Shown here one piece after another: positions 17,161-25,737 of a DNA stretch of 64,000 nucleotides (its first letter is position 1; each line of letters opens with the position of its first letter). The notes below the pieces were generated by a model. It was not told the origin of the DNA. It searched no databases and saw only the letters and a list, made by a program, of their open reading frames with translations. The translations under genes were made by a program, and so were the position numbers. This stretch comes from Stackebrandtia endophytica (lineage in GTDB: Bacteria; Actinomycetota; Actinomycetes; Mycobacteriales; Micromonosporaceae). The DNA lies in contig NZ_VFOW01000001.1 in assembly GCF_006716355.1 (NCBI RefSeq), forward strand, positions 3,348,001-3,412,000, written 5' to 3'.

Positions 17161-18462
17161 GTGCGCGACTTGATCGGAAATCCGTTTGAAAACCGCCGAG
17201 CGCAGCGACTGTCGGAGCTGATGGACGAAGCCGACGGCGGTGTGCGTCGGCACGGCCGCACCGGTCACGATGAGGAACTGGCGCAGCTCGCCGAGGTCGG
17301 TCGATCACTGCGGCAGGCCGCACCGTCGGCCGCCGCCTCATCCGCACCCGACCCGGCGTTTCAGGCGGCGCTGCGGCGCCGGTTGATGGTTGAGGCCGCC
17401 GCGCAGGGAATCGGCGCGACGGCCACCGGTCAGGACACGACCGTGCGGGTTCCTCGGCAGCGCACCCGGCGACGGTTCGCATTCGCGGCACTGGTCGCCG
17501 GGTTGATCCTGGGGTTGTCCGGGGTCGCGACCGCCAGCGGCGACGCGGTTCCCGGTGACGCGCTGTACCCGGTGAAGCGGACCACCGAACGGGCTCAACT
17601 GGCCCTCGCCGGATCCGACGTCAACCGGGGCCAGCTCCTTCTGGAGTTCGCGCGCAACCGGTTGGTCGAGACCACCGGCCTGCACGACGACCAGGCGGCG
17701 CTGGTGACCGCCCTGGCCGATATGGACTCCGACACCGTCGAAGGTGTCCGGTCGTTGACCACCGCGGCGGTGGAGCGGCAGGACTCCGCGGTGTTGGACG
17801 CGCTGGACGAGTTCACCTCGCAACAGCGCCCCGGAATCGTGGCGTTGATGGAGGACGTCGGCGGTGACGCCGGAATCCGTGCCGGTGAGGCGTTGACCCT
17901 CATCGACGAGGTGTCCGAGCGGTCGCGGGACCTGCGCAACTCACTGATGTGCGTCGCAGACGACACCGAGACCGACCGGCTCGGTCCGCTTCCGACTCAG
18001 TGCAGTGCGCTGCCGGGAACCGATGGGGAGACGGTTGTTCCCGACACCTCGCCCCATGCTCCCGGCGGGCCACAGGACCCGAGCGAGAGCGCCCCGGGCG
18101 AGGAGGGCGACAAGTCCGCCTCGGAGAGTCCGTCCCCCAGCGACTCACCCAGTCCCACCTCGGATGAGACCGACTCCGAAGAGGATGAGGACGACGACGG
18201 CGGCGGCGGTTTCCTGTCCGAGTTGGGCGACCTACTGTCAGGCCTCCTCGGCGGCTTAAATTCTGTTCCGCGGGACGGGTTTATTTGCGCTCCGGCGTCG
18301 AAGGGGCGAGCCGTTCGCGCAGCGCGGAAACAGAGCCACAACCCGTGCCATTGCCGTAGTAGGCAATGTCTACCTTGTCGCAGGAGGGCGCCGTCGTGGT
18401 TCTCCAACGCCAACGCCAACGCCGGTCGCGACAACTCGGTCGAGGAACGGCTGAGCGGCTAG
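17161..18462 (+). CDS. rsbN: RsbN-like anti-sigma factor, DUF5667 domain, with anomalous C-terminus
   Basis: A 433-residue frame from a GTG at 17161 preceded by GAGAGGGG. Residues ~1-95 are the predicted cytoplasmic sigma-binding part; a membrane segment follows (FAFAALVAGLILGLSGVATA, ~103-122), then the extracytoplasmic DUF5667-type domain starting SGDAVPGDALYPVKRTTERA. An acidic Ser/Pro/Asp tail leads to GGGGFLSELGDLLSGLLGG, where RsbN-like proteins would be expected to end. Here the frame continues for ~70 residues of unlikely composition after a TTA codon at about 18256; a TAA is present one base out of frame. That suggests an indel. Position after bldN and the BldN-type promoter support the RsbN call. 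Confidence 0.82.
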   Translation: MRDLIGNPFENRRAQRLSELMDEADGGVRRHGRTGHDEELAQLAEVGRSLRQAAPSAAASSAPDPAFQAALRRRLMVEAAAQGIGATATGQDTTVRVPRQRTRRRFAFAALVAGLILGLSGVATASGDAVPGDALYPVKRTTERAQLALAGSDVNRGQLLLEFARNRLVETTGLHDDQAALVTALADMDSDTVEGVRSLTTAAVERQDSAVLDALDEFTSQQRPGIVALMEDVGGDAGIRAGEALTLIDEVSERSRDLRNSLMCVADDTETDRLGPLPTQCSALPGTDGETVVPDTSPHAPGGPQDPSESAPGEEGDKSASESPSPSDSPSPTSDETDSEEDEDDDGGGGFLSELGDLLSGLLGGLNSVPRDGFICAPASKGRAVRAARKQSHNPCHCRSRQCLPCRRRAPSWFSNANANAGRDNSVEERLSG

Positions 18463-18502
18463 GGTCGGGAGCGCGCCCTCACCGCGGAAGTTTGGAATCA
18501 CC

Positions 18503-18986
18503 ATGTCGACCGGACCGCACCATCCCACTATCCGCCCTGCGACCGGCGAAGATCTCGGCGATCTTCAGGCTCTTGCGCGTCGCACGATCGATACCTGTTA
18601 CCGCGGGTTCCTCGGCGACGAGGCAGTCGAGTGGTTCATCGGCAGTGGCGCCTCGGACGCACACGTGAAGACTCACCTGGAACAGGGCGGCGTGCACTGC
18701 CTCACCCGGGACGGCAGGATCATCGGCTTTTCCATCCTCGATGGGTCCACGGTCGACCTAATGATGGTTGACCCCCGATCATCACCGGCAAGGGCTGGGA
18801 CGGCTCCTGCTTCGGCACGCGGAAGAAACGCTCCTCGCCCGGTACTCGAGCATCCGGCTGGAGACCTTCCCGAACAACGCTAGGGCTATGTCGTTCTATG
18901 AGGCGTGCGGCTGGGTTCTTGGGGACCGGCTGGAGGGCGAGGGGCCGGTCAAAGTCGTCTACACCAAGAACGGCGCGGACGGCTGA
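18503..18986 (+). pseudogene. GNAT acetyltransferase split by a one-base frameshift
   Basis: Two overlapping frames together make one GNAT protein. The first (from ATG 18503) covers the N-terminal half to LDGSTVDLMMVDP; the second continues with DHHRQGLGRLLLRHAEETLL (the acetyl-CoA-binding R/Q-x-x-G-x-G/A loop) and RLETFPNNARAMSFYEACGW, ending at 18986. The switch falls at a run of five C at 18772-18776; with four C the frame is continuous. Either a recent mutation inactivated the gene or the run holds a sequencing error. A complete product would be ~160 residues and acetylate an unknown amine. Confidence 0.8.
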
Positions 18987-19124
18987 AGACTGTCTAGGTC
19001 GGATCAGGCGACGTTTGACCTGTCGAAGAGGGCAGGCGCGCTACCGGCTCCCGCTGAGACGTGCGTATCCGTGGGCGGCGTACACCGGGGATCCACGGGA
19101 TCGGATGATCGGTAGGGTCCGGCC

Positions 19125-19454
19125 GTGAACCTGAATGAATACCAGCAGGCGGCGCTGCGCACGGCCGCTTCGCGCGACAAACCCAATGAGTTGTTCCATC
19201 TTCTGTTGGGGCTTGTCGGTGAGACGGGCGAGATCGCTGAGAAGGCCAAAAAGATCGTGCGGGATCGCGACAGCGACTTCTCCCAGTGGGACGTGGCGGA
19301 CCTGAAGAAGGAACTGGGCGACACGTTGTGGTACATCGCAGTGCTCGCGGACTATTTCGACATCTCGTTGGACGAGGTGGCCGAACTCAATATCGCCAAG
19401 CTCGCCGATCGGCGGCGACGAGCGGTGCTCGGTGGAAGCGGCGACGACCGTTGA
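19125..19454 (+). CDS. MazG-like nucleoside triphosphate pyrophosphohydrolase
   Basis: A 109-residue all-alpha NTP pyrophosphatase domain. It has the metal-binding pattern of the family: GLVGETGEIAEKAKKI (ExxE, about residues 33-36) and DLKKELGDTLWYIAVLADYF (ExxD). These enzymes hydrolyse dNTPs or modified nucleotides to monophosphate and pyrophosphate, removing aberrant nucleotides. The GTG start at 19125 fits the domain start (MNLNEYQQAALRTA). It is monocistronic and convergent with the GNAT gene. Confidence 0.9.
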   Translation: MNLNEYQQAALRTAASRDKPNELFHLLLGLVGETGEIAEKAKKIVRDRDSDFSQWDVADLKKELGDTLWYIAVLADYFDISLDEVAELNIAKLADRRRRAVLGGSGDDR

Positions 19455-19464
19455 ACCACCGCCG

Positions 19465-19938
19465 TCAGGCCAGGCGCAGGATGGTCTCCTCGATGTCGGT
19501 GTTGCGGCCGGTCGCGTAGGAGACCTCGGTGCCGACTACCTCGAACCCCGCGTTCCGAAGCACTGCAAGCGATCTGAGGTTGTCACTGGCGGCACGGGCA
19601 TGAAGGGGCCGCACCGTCACCATGTCCAGGAACAGCGCGAGGGCTCGACCGGCCACACCCCGCCCCCAGACCGACCGGTCGATCCAGTAGGTGATCTCGG
19701 TGTCGCCGTCCATGATGAAACTGGAGATGCTTCCCACCAACCGACCGTCGTGGGTCACGGCGCGCATCGTCACCTCCGGAGATGCCCGCAGTTTCGCCAT
19801 GTGGGCGTCGAACGCCTTCCGATCGTTCGGGTCCTTCGCGGTGAACGCCGCCATGTGAACTGACTCGGGGTCGCGCATCTGCTCGAACAGGCTGTCAAGG
19901 TCGGCATCCTCGACCATGCGCAGTGCGATCTCGCTCAT
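19465..19938 (-). CDS. GNAT-family N-acetyltransferase, RimJ-like
   Basis: A 157-residue acetyltransferase. The N-terminal beta strand (IALRMVEDADLDSLFEQMRD), GSISSFIMDGDTEITYWIDR and the acetyl-CoA loop SVWGRGVAGRALALFLDMV followed by ARAASDNLRSLAVLRNAGFE are the usual order for RimJ/RimL-type enzymes, which acetylate protein N-termini or small amines. Its stop is ~10 bases from the end of mazG. The substrate cannot be predicted. Confidence 0.88.
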   Translation of the reverse strand: MSEIALRMVEDADLDSLFEQMRDPESVHMAAFTAKDPNDRKAFDAHMAKLRASPEVTMRAVTHDGRLVGSISSFIMDGDTEITYWIDRSVWGRGVAGRALALFLDMVTVRPLHARAASDNLRSLAVLRNAGFEVVGTEVSYATGRNTDIEETILRLA

Positions 19939-20035
19939 CGGGTCTCCTCCGTCGGTTGGTTCGTGAACCTACCGGCGGTGTCCGACATCCACGGCGGAGT
20001 GGGCGGTGTCGTCGTTGTGGAGGGATGCGGATGCG

Positions 20036-20470
20036 TCAGTCGACGCAGAACTCGTTGCCCTCGATGTCTTGCATCGCGATGCAGGATTCGTTGACCCCGT
20101 CGGCCTCCAGTACCTGCACGAGGGTCGCACCCAACTCGATGAGGCGAGCGCTTTCGGCCTTCAGCGTGGCCAGGCGCTGTTCACCGACGAGGCCGGTGCC
20201 CACCCGAACATCGAGATGTACTCGGTTTTTCACGACCTTCTCTTCGGGGACGCGCTGGAAGAACAACCGTGGCCCCTCCCCGGTGGGATCGACACAGGCG
20301 AACGCCGAGCCCTGGAGCTCGGGCGGTAGCGAGCGGTTGAACTCCTCCCAGTCGGAGAACCCCTCCGGTGGTGGCGGCACGACGTACCCCAGCACCTCGC
20401 ACCAGAACCGGGCGACGCGTTCGGGGTTCGCACAGTCGAAGGTGACCTGAAACTTCTTGGCCGTCGTCAT
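20036..20470 (-). CDS. VOC-superfamily (glyoxalase-like) protein
   Basis: The ATG at 20470 (MTTAKKFQVTFDCANPERVA) starts a 144-residue protein; the open frame extends upstream but with non-coding composition. It contains the paired beta-alpha-beta-beta-beta units of the VOC fold: FDCANPERVARFWCEVLGY at the start, LFFQRVPEEKVVKNRVHLDV in the middle and ESCIAMQDIEGNEFCVD at the end. Family members include dioxygenases, antibiotic-binding proteins and glyoxalases. With a His in the middle strand and Glu near the end, metal binding is possible but not certain. No functional partner is nearby. Confidence 0.83.
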   Translation of the reverse strand: MTTAKKFQVTFDCANPERVARFWCEVLGYVVPPPPEGFSDWEEFNRSLPPELQGSAFACVDPTGEGPRLFFQRVPEEKVVKNRVHLDVRVGTGLVGEQRLATLKAESARLIELGATLVQVLEADGVNESCIAMQDIEGNEFCVD

Positions 20471-20789
20471 CGTCCCACCATAGTGGCGTGTCGGCTCGTC
20501 CGCATCCGCATTCATCGCCGATGAACAGTCCCGAGACGCCACCTGCGCGATAGCACCGGTAGACTCGGCCTCGATATCGTCATCATCTTGTCCGCCAATG
20601 GATCCGGCTATCCGATCAGTCGATCGTCGGGTCGTGGATGCGAGCTCGTGGGTTCGTCGTCGTCGGTTGACCGGTCGGCTCGCGGGCGGGATGTCTGCTA
20701 TGAACGCAACCGTGACCGCCGGACGTTGTTCGGCGAGATGTCCGTTTTTTGATTCGTTTTTGACCCGTTTCAAGGCTAGGCTCGACGCT

Positions 20790-21647
20790 GTGGAACTAGA
20801 CGGCCCTGAACCGCAAACCGCTGTGAGTGAGTTTCCGATACCACCGGAACGCGCAGCGGCGTTCTTCGATGTCGACAACACGTTGGTTCACGGTGCCTCG
20901 ATCTACTGGTTCGCGCGGGGTTTGGCCACGCGCCGGTTCTTCAGCAGTCGGGATCTGCTCCGATTCGCCTGGCAGCAGGCTCGGTTTCGGATGCGCGGTA
21001 CCGAGAACCACGATCACATAGCGCAGATCAAATCCTCCGCCTTGGCGTTCGTCGCCGGACGTGAGGTCGCCGAGATCGTCGCCCTGGGCGAGGAGATCTT
21101 CGATGACACGATCGAGGCTCGGATCTGGTCGGGTACCCAGGCGTTGGCCGACGCGCATCTGGCCGCCGGTCAGCGGGTGTGGCTGGTGACGGCGACTCCG
21201 GTGGAGTTGGCGTCGATCATCGCCCGTCGGTTGGGCTTCACCGGCGCCATCGGCACGGTCGGCGAGGTGCGGGACGGCCGGTACACCGGCCGCTTGGTCA
21301 GCGACATCATGCACGGGCCGGCCAAGGCCGAGGCCATCCGCGAGCTGGCGGTGCGTGAGGATCTGGACCTGTCGCTGTGCACCGCCTACAGCGACTCCAG
21401 CAACGACCTGCCCATGCTGCAGACGGTCGGGCACGCGGTGGCGATCAACCCGGATCAGGAGTTGCGCCGCCAGGCCCGTCAGCGGGGCTGGCAGGTGCGT
21501 GACTTCCGGACCGGCCGCAAGGTGACGCGAGTCGCGGTTCCCACCGCGATGGCGGCGGGCCTGGTGGCGGGCGCGGTGGCGACCGGGGCGGCTTGGCGGC
21601 GTCGGCAGGTGGGGATGTCCACCTCGCGTAACCGATCCAAGGCATAG
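20790..21647 (+). CDS. HAD-IB-family phosphatase with C-terminal membrane segment
   Basis: A phosphoserine-phosphatase-like hydrolase of the HAD-IB group (CicA-like). Motif I AAFFDVDNTLVHG is near residue 30, motif II is VWLVTATPVELASIIA, and motif IV is AYSDSSNDLPMLQTVGHAVA. The C-terminus has a basic stretch and a hydrophobic segment (VAVPTAMAAGLVAGAVATGA), so the enzyme may be membrane-anchored. The GTG at 20790 is one choice; a GTG at 20823 (VSEFPIPPERAAA) is nearly as good, and the upstream extension to 20598 is unlikely. It precedes the folate operon but its own role is unknown. Confidence 0.83.
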   Translation: MELDGPEPQTAVSEFPIPPERAAAFFDVDNTLVHGASIYWFARGLATRRFFSSRDLLRFAWQQARFRMRGTENHDHIAQIKSSALAFVAGREVAEIVALGEEIFDDTIEARIWSGTQALADAHLAAGQRVWLVTATPVELASIIARRLGFTGAIGTVGEVRDGRYTGRLVSDIMHGPAKAEAIRELAVREDLDLSLCTAYSDSSNDLPMLQTVGHAVAINPDQELRRQARQRGWQVRDFRTGRKVTRVAVPTAMAAGLVAGAVATGAAWRRRQVGMSTSRNRSKA

Positions 21648-21716
21648 CTTCATCCTGAGTGGATTCGATGTCGGACCGGACGTTCGTTCCGAGGTGTCAC
21701 CGGTTACCGTCTTGGT

Positions 21717-22541
21717 GTGGAGCAGCCTGCTGAAACACCGCTCGTCATGGGGGTCCTGAACGTCACCCCGGATTCGTTCAGCGATGGTGGGGCCTATGTG
21801 GACCCGAGTATCGCGGTGGCGTACGGCTTGGCGATGCGTTCCGCCGGCGCCGACATCATCGATGTGGGTGGTGAGTCCACTCGGCCCGGTTCGGGGCGAG
21901 TCGACGCGGTGACCGAGATGGCCAGGACCGTGGAGGTGGTTCGTCAACTGACCGCCGCGGGAGCCCGGGTCAGCATCGACACCTCGCGGGCCGCCGTCGC
22001 CGAGGCTGCCATCGGTGCCGGCGCCGACATCGTCAACGACGTCTCGGGCGGGCTCGCCGACCCCGACATGCTGCCGTTGGTGGCGGGGACCGGGGTGCGG
22101 GTGGTGTTGATGCACTGGCGGGCACATTCGGCGACCATGGCCGATCATGCCGAATACGGCGACGTGGTCGCCGAGGTCGTGGACGAGCTGGCGGAGCGGG
22201 TGGCGGCGGCGAAGACCGCCGGGGTCGCCGACGACCGCATCATCGTCGACCCGGGCCTGGGGTTTGCGAAGCGGGCCGGGCACAACTGGACGCTGTCGGC
22301 CCACCTGGACCGGATTAAGGCGCTGGGATATCCGGTGTTGTTCGGTGCGTCACGTAAGTCGTATCTGGGAGCCCTGTTGGCCGTCGACGGGACACCCCGG
22401 CCGGCCGTGGAGCGGGATGCGGCAACCCTGGCGACGTCGATGCTGGCGTTCGAGCAGGGCGTTTGGGGCGTGCGGGTGCACCAGGTGCGCGATACCGTCG
22501 ACGCCCTGGCGGTGTGGCAGGCGACGCGCCGCGCGAGGTAA
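21717..22541 (+). CDS. folP: Dihydropteroate synthase
   Basis: Joins 6-hydroxymethyl-7,8-dihydropterin pyrophosphate to p-aminobenzoate to give dihydropteroate, the sulfonamide target. The 274-residue TIM barrel has the signature VMGVLNVTPDSFSDGGAY at the N-terminus, the second signature DIIDVGGESTRPGSG, the conserved RVSIDTSR and NDVSGG strands, and the closing KSYLGALL region with IRVHQVRD-like loop (GVRVHQVRDT). The GTG at 21717 is used; the next in-frame ATG (21747) would cut into the first strand. It is first in the folP-folB-folK group. Confidence 0.95.
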   Translation: MEQPAETPLVMGVLNVTPDSFSDGGAYVDPSIAVAYGLAMRSAGADIIDVGGESTRPGSGRVDAVTEMARTVEVVRQLTAAGARVSIDTSRAAVAEAAIGAGADIVNDVSGGLADPDMLPLVAGTGVRVVLMHWRAHSATMADHAEYGDVVAEVVDELAERVAAAKTAGVADDRIIVDPGLGFAKRAGHNWTLSAHLDRIKALGYPVLFGASRKSYLGALLAVDGTPRPAVERDAATLATSMLAFEQGVWGVRVHQVRDTVDALAVWQATRRAR

Positions 22542-22581
22542 TCACAGCGGGCCGCTCACGCTGCCGTACCGTGACACTGTG

Positions 22582-22950
22582 GTGGACCGACCCGACCAAA
22601 TCACCCTGACCGGTTTGCGAGTGCACGCCCACCATGGCGTGTACGAATCCGAGCGCCTCACCGGCCAGGACTTCGTTATCGATGTCACGCTGCACCTGGA
22701 CACCTCCCGGGCGGCCAAGAGCGACGACATCGCCGATACCGTCCACTATGGCAGATTGGCGGACTCGCTGGTCCAGCTGGTGTCCGGTTCGGCGGTCAAC
22801 CTGCTGGAGACGCTGGCCGAGCGGATCGCCTCCGCCTGCCTGGAGGACCTTCGGGTGATGTCGGTGGACGTGACCGTTCACAAACCGCAAGCCCCCATTC
22901 CATACAGCTTCACCGATGTATCGGTGACCATCGCCAGGAGACGACCATGA
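22582..22950 (+). CDS. folB: Dihydroneopterin aldolase
   Basis: Cleaves 7,8-dihydroneopterin to 6-hydroxymethyl-7,8-dihydropterin and glycolaldehyde in folate synthesis. The ~122-residue frame shows the family features: ITLTGLRVHAHHGVYESER at the start, DTVHYGRLADSL in the middle, LLETLAERIA with the catalytic Glu/Lys region, and VTVHKPQAPIPYSFTDVSV at the end (catalytic Lys in HKPQAP). Two adjacent GTG codons at 22579 and 22582 are possible starts. The stop overlaps the folK ATG (22947-22950), indicating coupled translation. Confidence 0.93.
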   Translation: MDRPDQITLTGLRVHAHHGVYESERLTGQDFVIDVTLHLDTSRAAKSDDIADTVHYGRLADSLVQLVSGSAVNLLETLAERIASACLEDLRVMSVDVTVHKPQAPIPYSFTDVSVTIARRRP

Positions 22951-23462
22951 CTACCGTCGTGCTGAGTCTGGGAGCCAACCTCGGAGACCGCCGTGCCGCT
23001 TTGACCGCCGCCGTCGCGTCGCTGAAGCCGGTCAAGGTCTCCGACGTCTACGAGACCCCGCCGTGGGGCGACGACGACCAGCCCACCTACTACAACATCG
23101 CGATGATCGCCCACGATCCCGACCGCACCGCCACCGACTGGTTGGAGCTGGCCAACGACTGCGAGCGCGCGGCGGGCCGGGTGCGCGACCCGGCACGTCG
23201 TTTCGGCCCGCGAGTCCTCGACGTCGACATCATCGCCGCCTGGCAGGAATCGGGGGAACCGATCTTCTGCGGAAGCGAGAAGCTGACGTTGCCGCACCCT
23301 CGGGCGCATCATCGGGCGTTCGTGCTGGTGCCGTGGCTGTCGATCGACCCCGAAGCCGCGATTCCGGGTCGGGGGCGGGTCCGTGATCTGCTGCGCGATC
23401 CGAATCTGGCCGCTGATGCCCGCACACTGCGGCGTCTGGGCGGGCTAGAGTATGTCGGGTAG
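22947..23462 (+). CDS. folK: 2-amino-4-hydroxy-6-hydroxymethyldihydropteridine pyrophosphokinase
   Basis: Transfers pyrophosphate from ATP to 6-hydroxymethyl-7,8-dihydropterin, feeding FolP. The 171-residue protein has the N-terminal LSLGANLGDRRAALTAA, the VYETPPWG loop, the signature RRFGPRVLDVDIIA with the Mg-binding DVD, and LTLPHPRAHHRAFVLVPW. It overlaps folB by four bases and is followed by the DUF3180 gene, the usual actinobacterial order. Confidence 0.95.
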   Translation: MTTVVLSLGANLGDRRAALTAAVASLKPVKVSDVYETPPWGDDDQPTYYNIAMIAHDPDRTATDWLELANDCERAAGRVRDPARRFGPRVLDVDIIAAWQESGEPIFCGSEKLTLPHPRAHHRAFVLVPWLSIDPEAAIPGRGRVRDLLRDPNLAADARTLRRLGGLEYVG

Positions 23463-23593
23463 ATCCGGACGCACTCTTTCGACGTGAGTGATTGGCATAC
23501 CGTCTTCGGATGCGGGCCGCCCGGTGCCGCACCCGGTGTCGCCGAGCAACCACCAACGACGTAATCACAGACAGGTCCTAGAGTCGAAACACG

Positions 23594-24118
23594 ATGCCTG
23601 AGCCAACCAAGTCGCAGCCTGATGGACCACAACCGTCTCTGAAGCCGACGACCCCGTCAACACTGCTGGTGTCCGCCATGGCGGCAGCGGCGTTGACATT
23701 GATGCTCGCGACCCGTTACTACGAGCACTTCCCGGCGATGTCCTGGTTCACCCCGATCCTGCTGGTCGCCGTGGCGCTCCTACTGGGTTTCCTCGCATGG
23801 CACGTCAAGGCCCGAATCGACCGCAAACCCGGTCACGACCCGGTGGACCCGTTGATGTTCGCGCGGTATGCGGCCTTGGCGAAGGCCTGCGCGATCGGCG
23901 GCGCGATCATCGGGGGTGGCTACGCGGGTCTGTTGATCTACACCGGTGCGCAGCGTCGACTCACCGCCGCGGCCGCCGACCTTCCGGTCGTCGCCTTCGG
24001 GCTGGGCGTCTGCCTCCTGCTGGTTGGTGCGGCGTTGTGGCTGGAATGGTCGTGCCGTGTCCCTCCGAAGAAAGACGACTCCGAGGACGATAATCCTTCC
24101 GACGATCGGAAATCCTGA
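23594..24118 (+). CDS. DUF3180-family membrane protein
   Basis: A 174-residue protein with four likely membrane helices (around PSTLLVSAMAAAALTLMLAT, WFTPILLVAVALLLGFLAW, ALAKACAIGGAIIGGGYAGL and VAFGLGVCLLLVGAALWLEW) and a charged C-terminal tail. DUF3180 genes commonly follow folK in actinobacteria, but their function is not known. The fixed neighbourhood hints at a link to folate metabolism or the cell envelope, with no direct evidence here. Confidence 0.85.
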   Translation: MPEPTKSQPDGPQPSLKPTTPSTLLVSAMAAAALTLMLATRYYEHFPAMSWFTPILLVAVALLLGFLAWHVKARIDRKPGHDPVDPLMFARYAALAKACAIGGAIIGGGYAGLLIYTGAQRRLTAAAADLPVVAFGLGVCLLLVGAALWLEWSCRVPPKKDDSEDDNPSDDRKS

Positions 24119-24515
24119 TCGCCGGCACCCGCTACGGCTTCGGCAACCGCTAGTGTGCCGGTAAGGGGTTGTCCGTGGCCTTCCGCACACGCAGGCGAAA
24201 GCCGAGGACTCCCTCCCACAGCTCGCATCGACGGTCAAAGACCGTCGGCGTAACGGTTTTTTCGTCCATTGGCGACAATGTCGCGGGGTGCGGAGTCACG
24301 GTTCGACGACCGTGCACCGGCTTCGACGTGTCTCGTCGGTGGATGGGCTCTCCGCTGCGGAAACGGTCTTTGACGGTTGACGACCTCGAGAACGTATCCG
24401 GGTCGATCCCGACTCGTTCTCGACAACGTGCGTGAGTTGCCGGTGGCCTTGGATGCGGTCCGAGCGCAATCCACCACCAACATCCGAATGACCAGACGCT
24501 TTCTGAGGCGACCAG
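24119..24515. other. 397 bases without a recognised gene, with one short hairpin
   Basis: No frame on either strand has believable start signals. CGACGGTC (24229-24236) and GACCGTCG (24240-24247) form an 8-bp stem with a three-base loop, followed after 10 bases by a run of six T (about 24258-24263). It may terminate the folate transcript. A related sequence, CGGTCTTTGACGG, occurs near 24364. The last ~80 bases must hold the promoter of the permease-like gene. Confidence 0.4.
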
Positions 24516-25658
24516 ATGTCCTTGAATGACGTGACCGCGACGAACCCGCCGACCAGCGCCGACCCCGCCCCCTCCGATACCGCCGCCCCCGACAGACTCG
24601 GGGTGCACATCCTGCTGGAGGCGGTGCTGGCGATCGTGTTCGCCGGCGCGTTGTTCTGGCTCTACCTGGGCGACTCCCCGTTGACCACCGTGGCCGAACG
24701 CGATGCGCTGATCACGGCGATGGTTCCGTTGCTGCTGTTGAGCATCGCGGTCGCGGTCTCGCTGCGGGTCGGCGCGGTCAACCTCGCCTGCGGAGCGGTC
24801 GCGGTGGCGGGCGCCGTCATGTTCGCGGAGAACTCCGGCCGGGGCACGGCGGTGGCGCTGTTGGCGGCGGTCGGCGTCGCGGTGGCCGTCGGGTTGGTGC
24901 TGAGCCTTCTCGTGGTGGCACTGCGGGTCCCGGCTTGGCTGGCTTCGGCGGTCGTCGCCGCCGTGACCATGCTGTGGGTGTTCGAACGGGTGACGATCGC
25001 GCAGCTGTCGTCGGATCCGCTGCCGACGTTGGCGACCTCGAACTCGTGGATCTGGTTGATCTCGGTCGGCGCACTGTCCATATTCGGTGGAGTGGTGGCC
25101 GCGCTCAATGGATGGCGGACCCGACTGGGGTTGTGCCGAGAGGTCAACGCGAACTCCCGCACCCCCGACGCGACGAGCAACCTGGTCACCATCGGAGTGA
25201 TGGTGATGTCGTCACTGCTGGCCGGGCTTGCCGGCGTGTGGACCGTGTGGACGGCCACCGACGGCGCGATCGTCGTCGAGGGGTTGAACCCGTTGCTGGT
25301 CACGGTGTTCCCACTGGCGGCGGCACTGTTGGGCGGCACCAGCGCCTTCGGTCGTCGCGGTGGCATTCTCGGAACCCTGCTGGCGGCGTTGTTGCTGATG
25401 ACGGTCCTGGAGCTGATCGAATCACGCGGCTGGCCGTTGCATCCCATGTGGGTGCTGCTGGGGGCCATCGTCGTCGGTCTGATCATCACCCGCCTTGTGG
25501 AGAGCCTGGGACGGCCCCGTGAGGTGCCCGAAACGGTCGCCCCGGTGGCGGAGACGTCAACGGAACCGCTGCCGTCCAGGCAGCCCGGCCCGGACGCGGA
25601 GTACGCCTCCGGAGATATCGACCCCTATCGACGTTATGACCTCGACGCCCATCGCTGA
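24516..25658 (+). CDS. RbsC/branched-chain-type permease-like membrane protein, first of a tandem pair
   Basis: A 380-residue integral membrane protein with an N-terminal tail of ~28 residues, about nine hydrophobic segments and an acidic ~45-residue C-terminal tail. The sequence LLLLSIAVAVSLRVGAVNLA and FPLAAALLGGTSAFGRRGGI recall the conserved regions of sugar/branched-chain amino-acid ABC permeases (BPD_transp_2). No ATP-binding subunit or substrate-binding protein is near, unlike true importers. The next gene encodes a longer relative. The two may be a heterodimer with a distant ATPase, or may have left ABC transport; the sequence does not decide. Confidence 0.75.
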   Translation: MSLNDVTATNPPTSADPAPSDTAAPDRLGVHILLEAVLAIVFAGALFWLYLGDSPLTTVAERDALITAMVPLLLLSIAVAVSLRVGAVNLACGAVAVAGAVMFAENSGRGTAVALLAAVGVAVAVGLVLSLLVVALRVPAWLASAVVAAVTMLWVFERVTIAQLSSDPLPTLATSNSWIWLISVGALSIFGGVVAALNGWRTRLGLCREVNANSRTPDATSNLVTIGVMVMSSLLAGLAGVWTVWTATDGAIVVEGLNPLLVTVFPLAAALLGGTSAFGRRGGILGTLLAALLLMTVLELIESRGWPLHPMWVLLGAIVVGLIITRLVESLGRPREVPETVAPVAETSTEPLPSRQPGPDAEYASGDIDPYRRYDLDAHR

Positions 25659-25737
25659 TCCGCCGGTCGTGGGGGCCGACGGCGCTCCCATCGGTGGCAC
25701 GTAACCGATATCTTGGGCGCGAGCCAGCCGAAGAGAG

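Noticed and set aside
20470-20881. Longer start of the VOC protein to 20881
   Set aside because: The additional 137 residues have non-coding composition and overlap the N-terminus of the HAD gene on the other strand.
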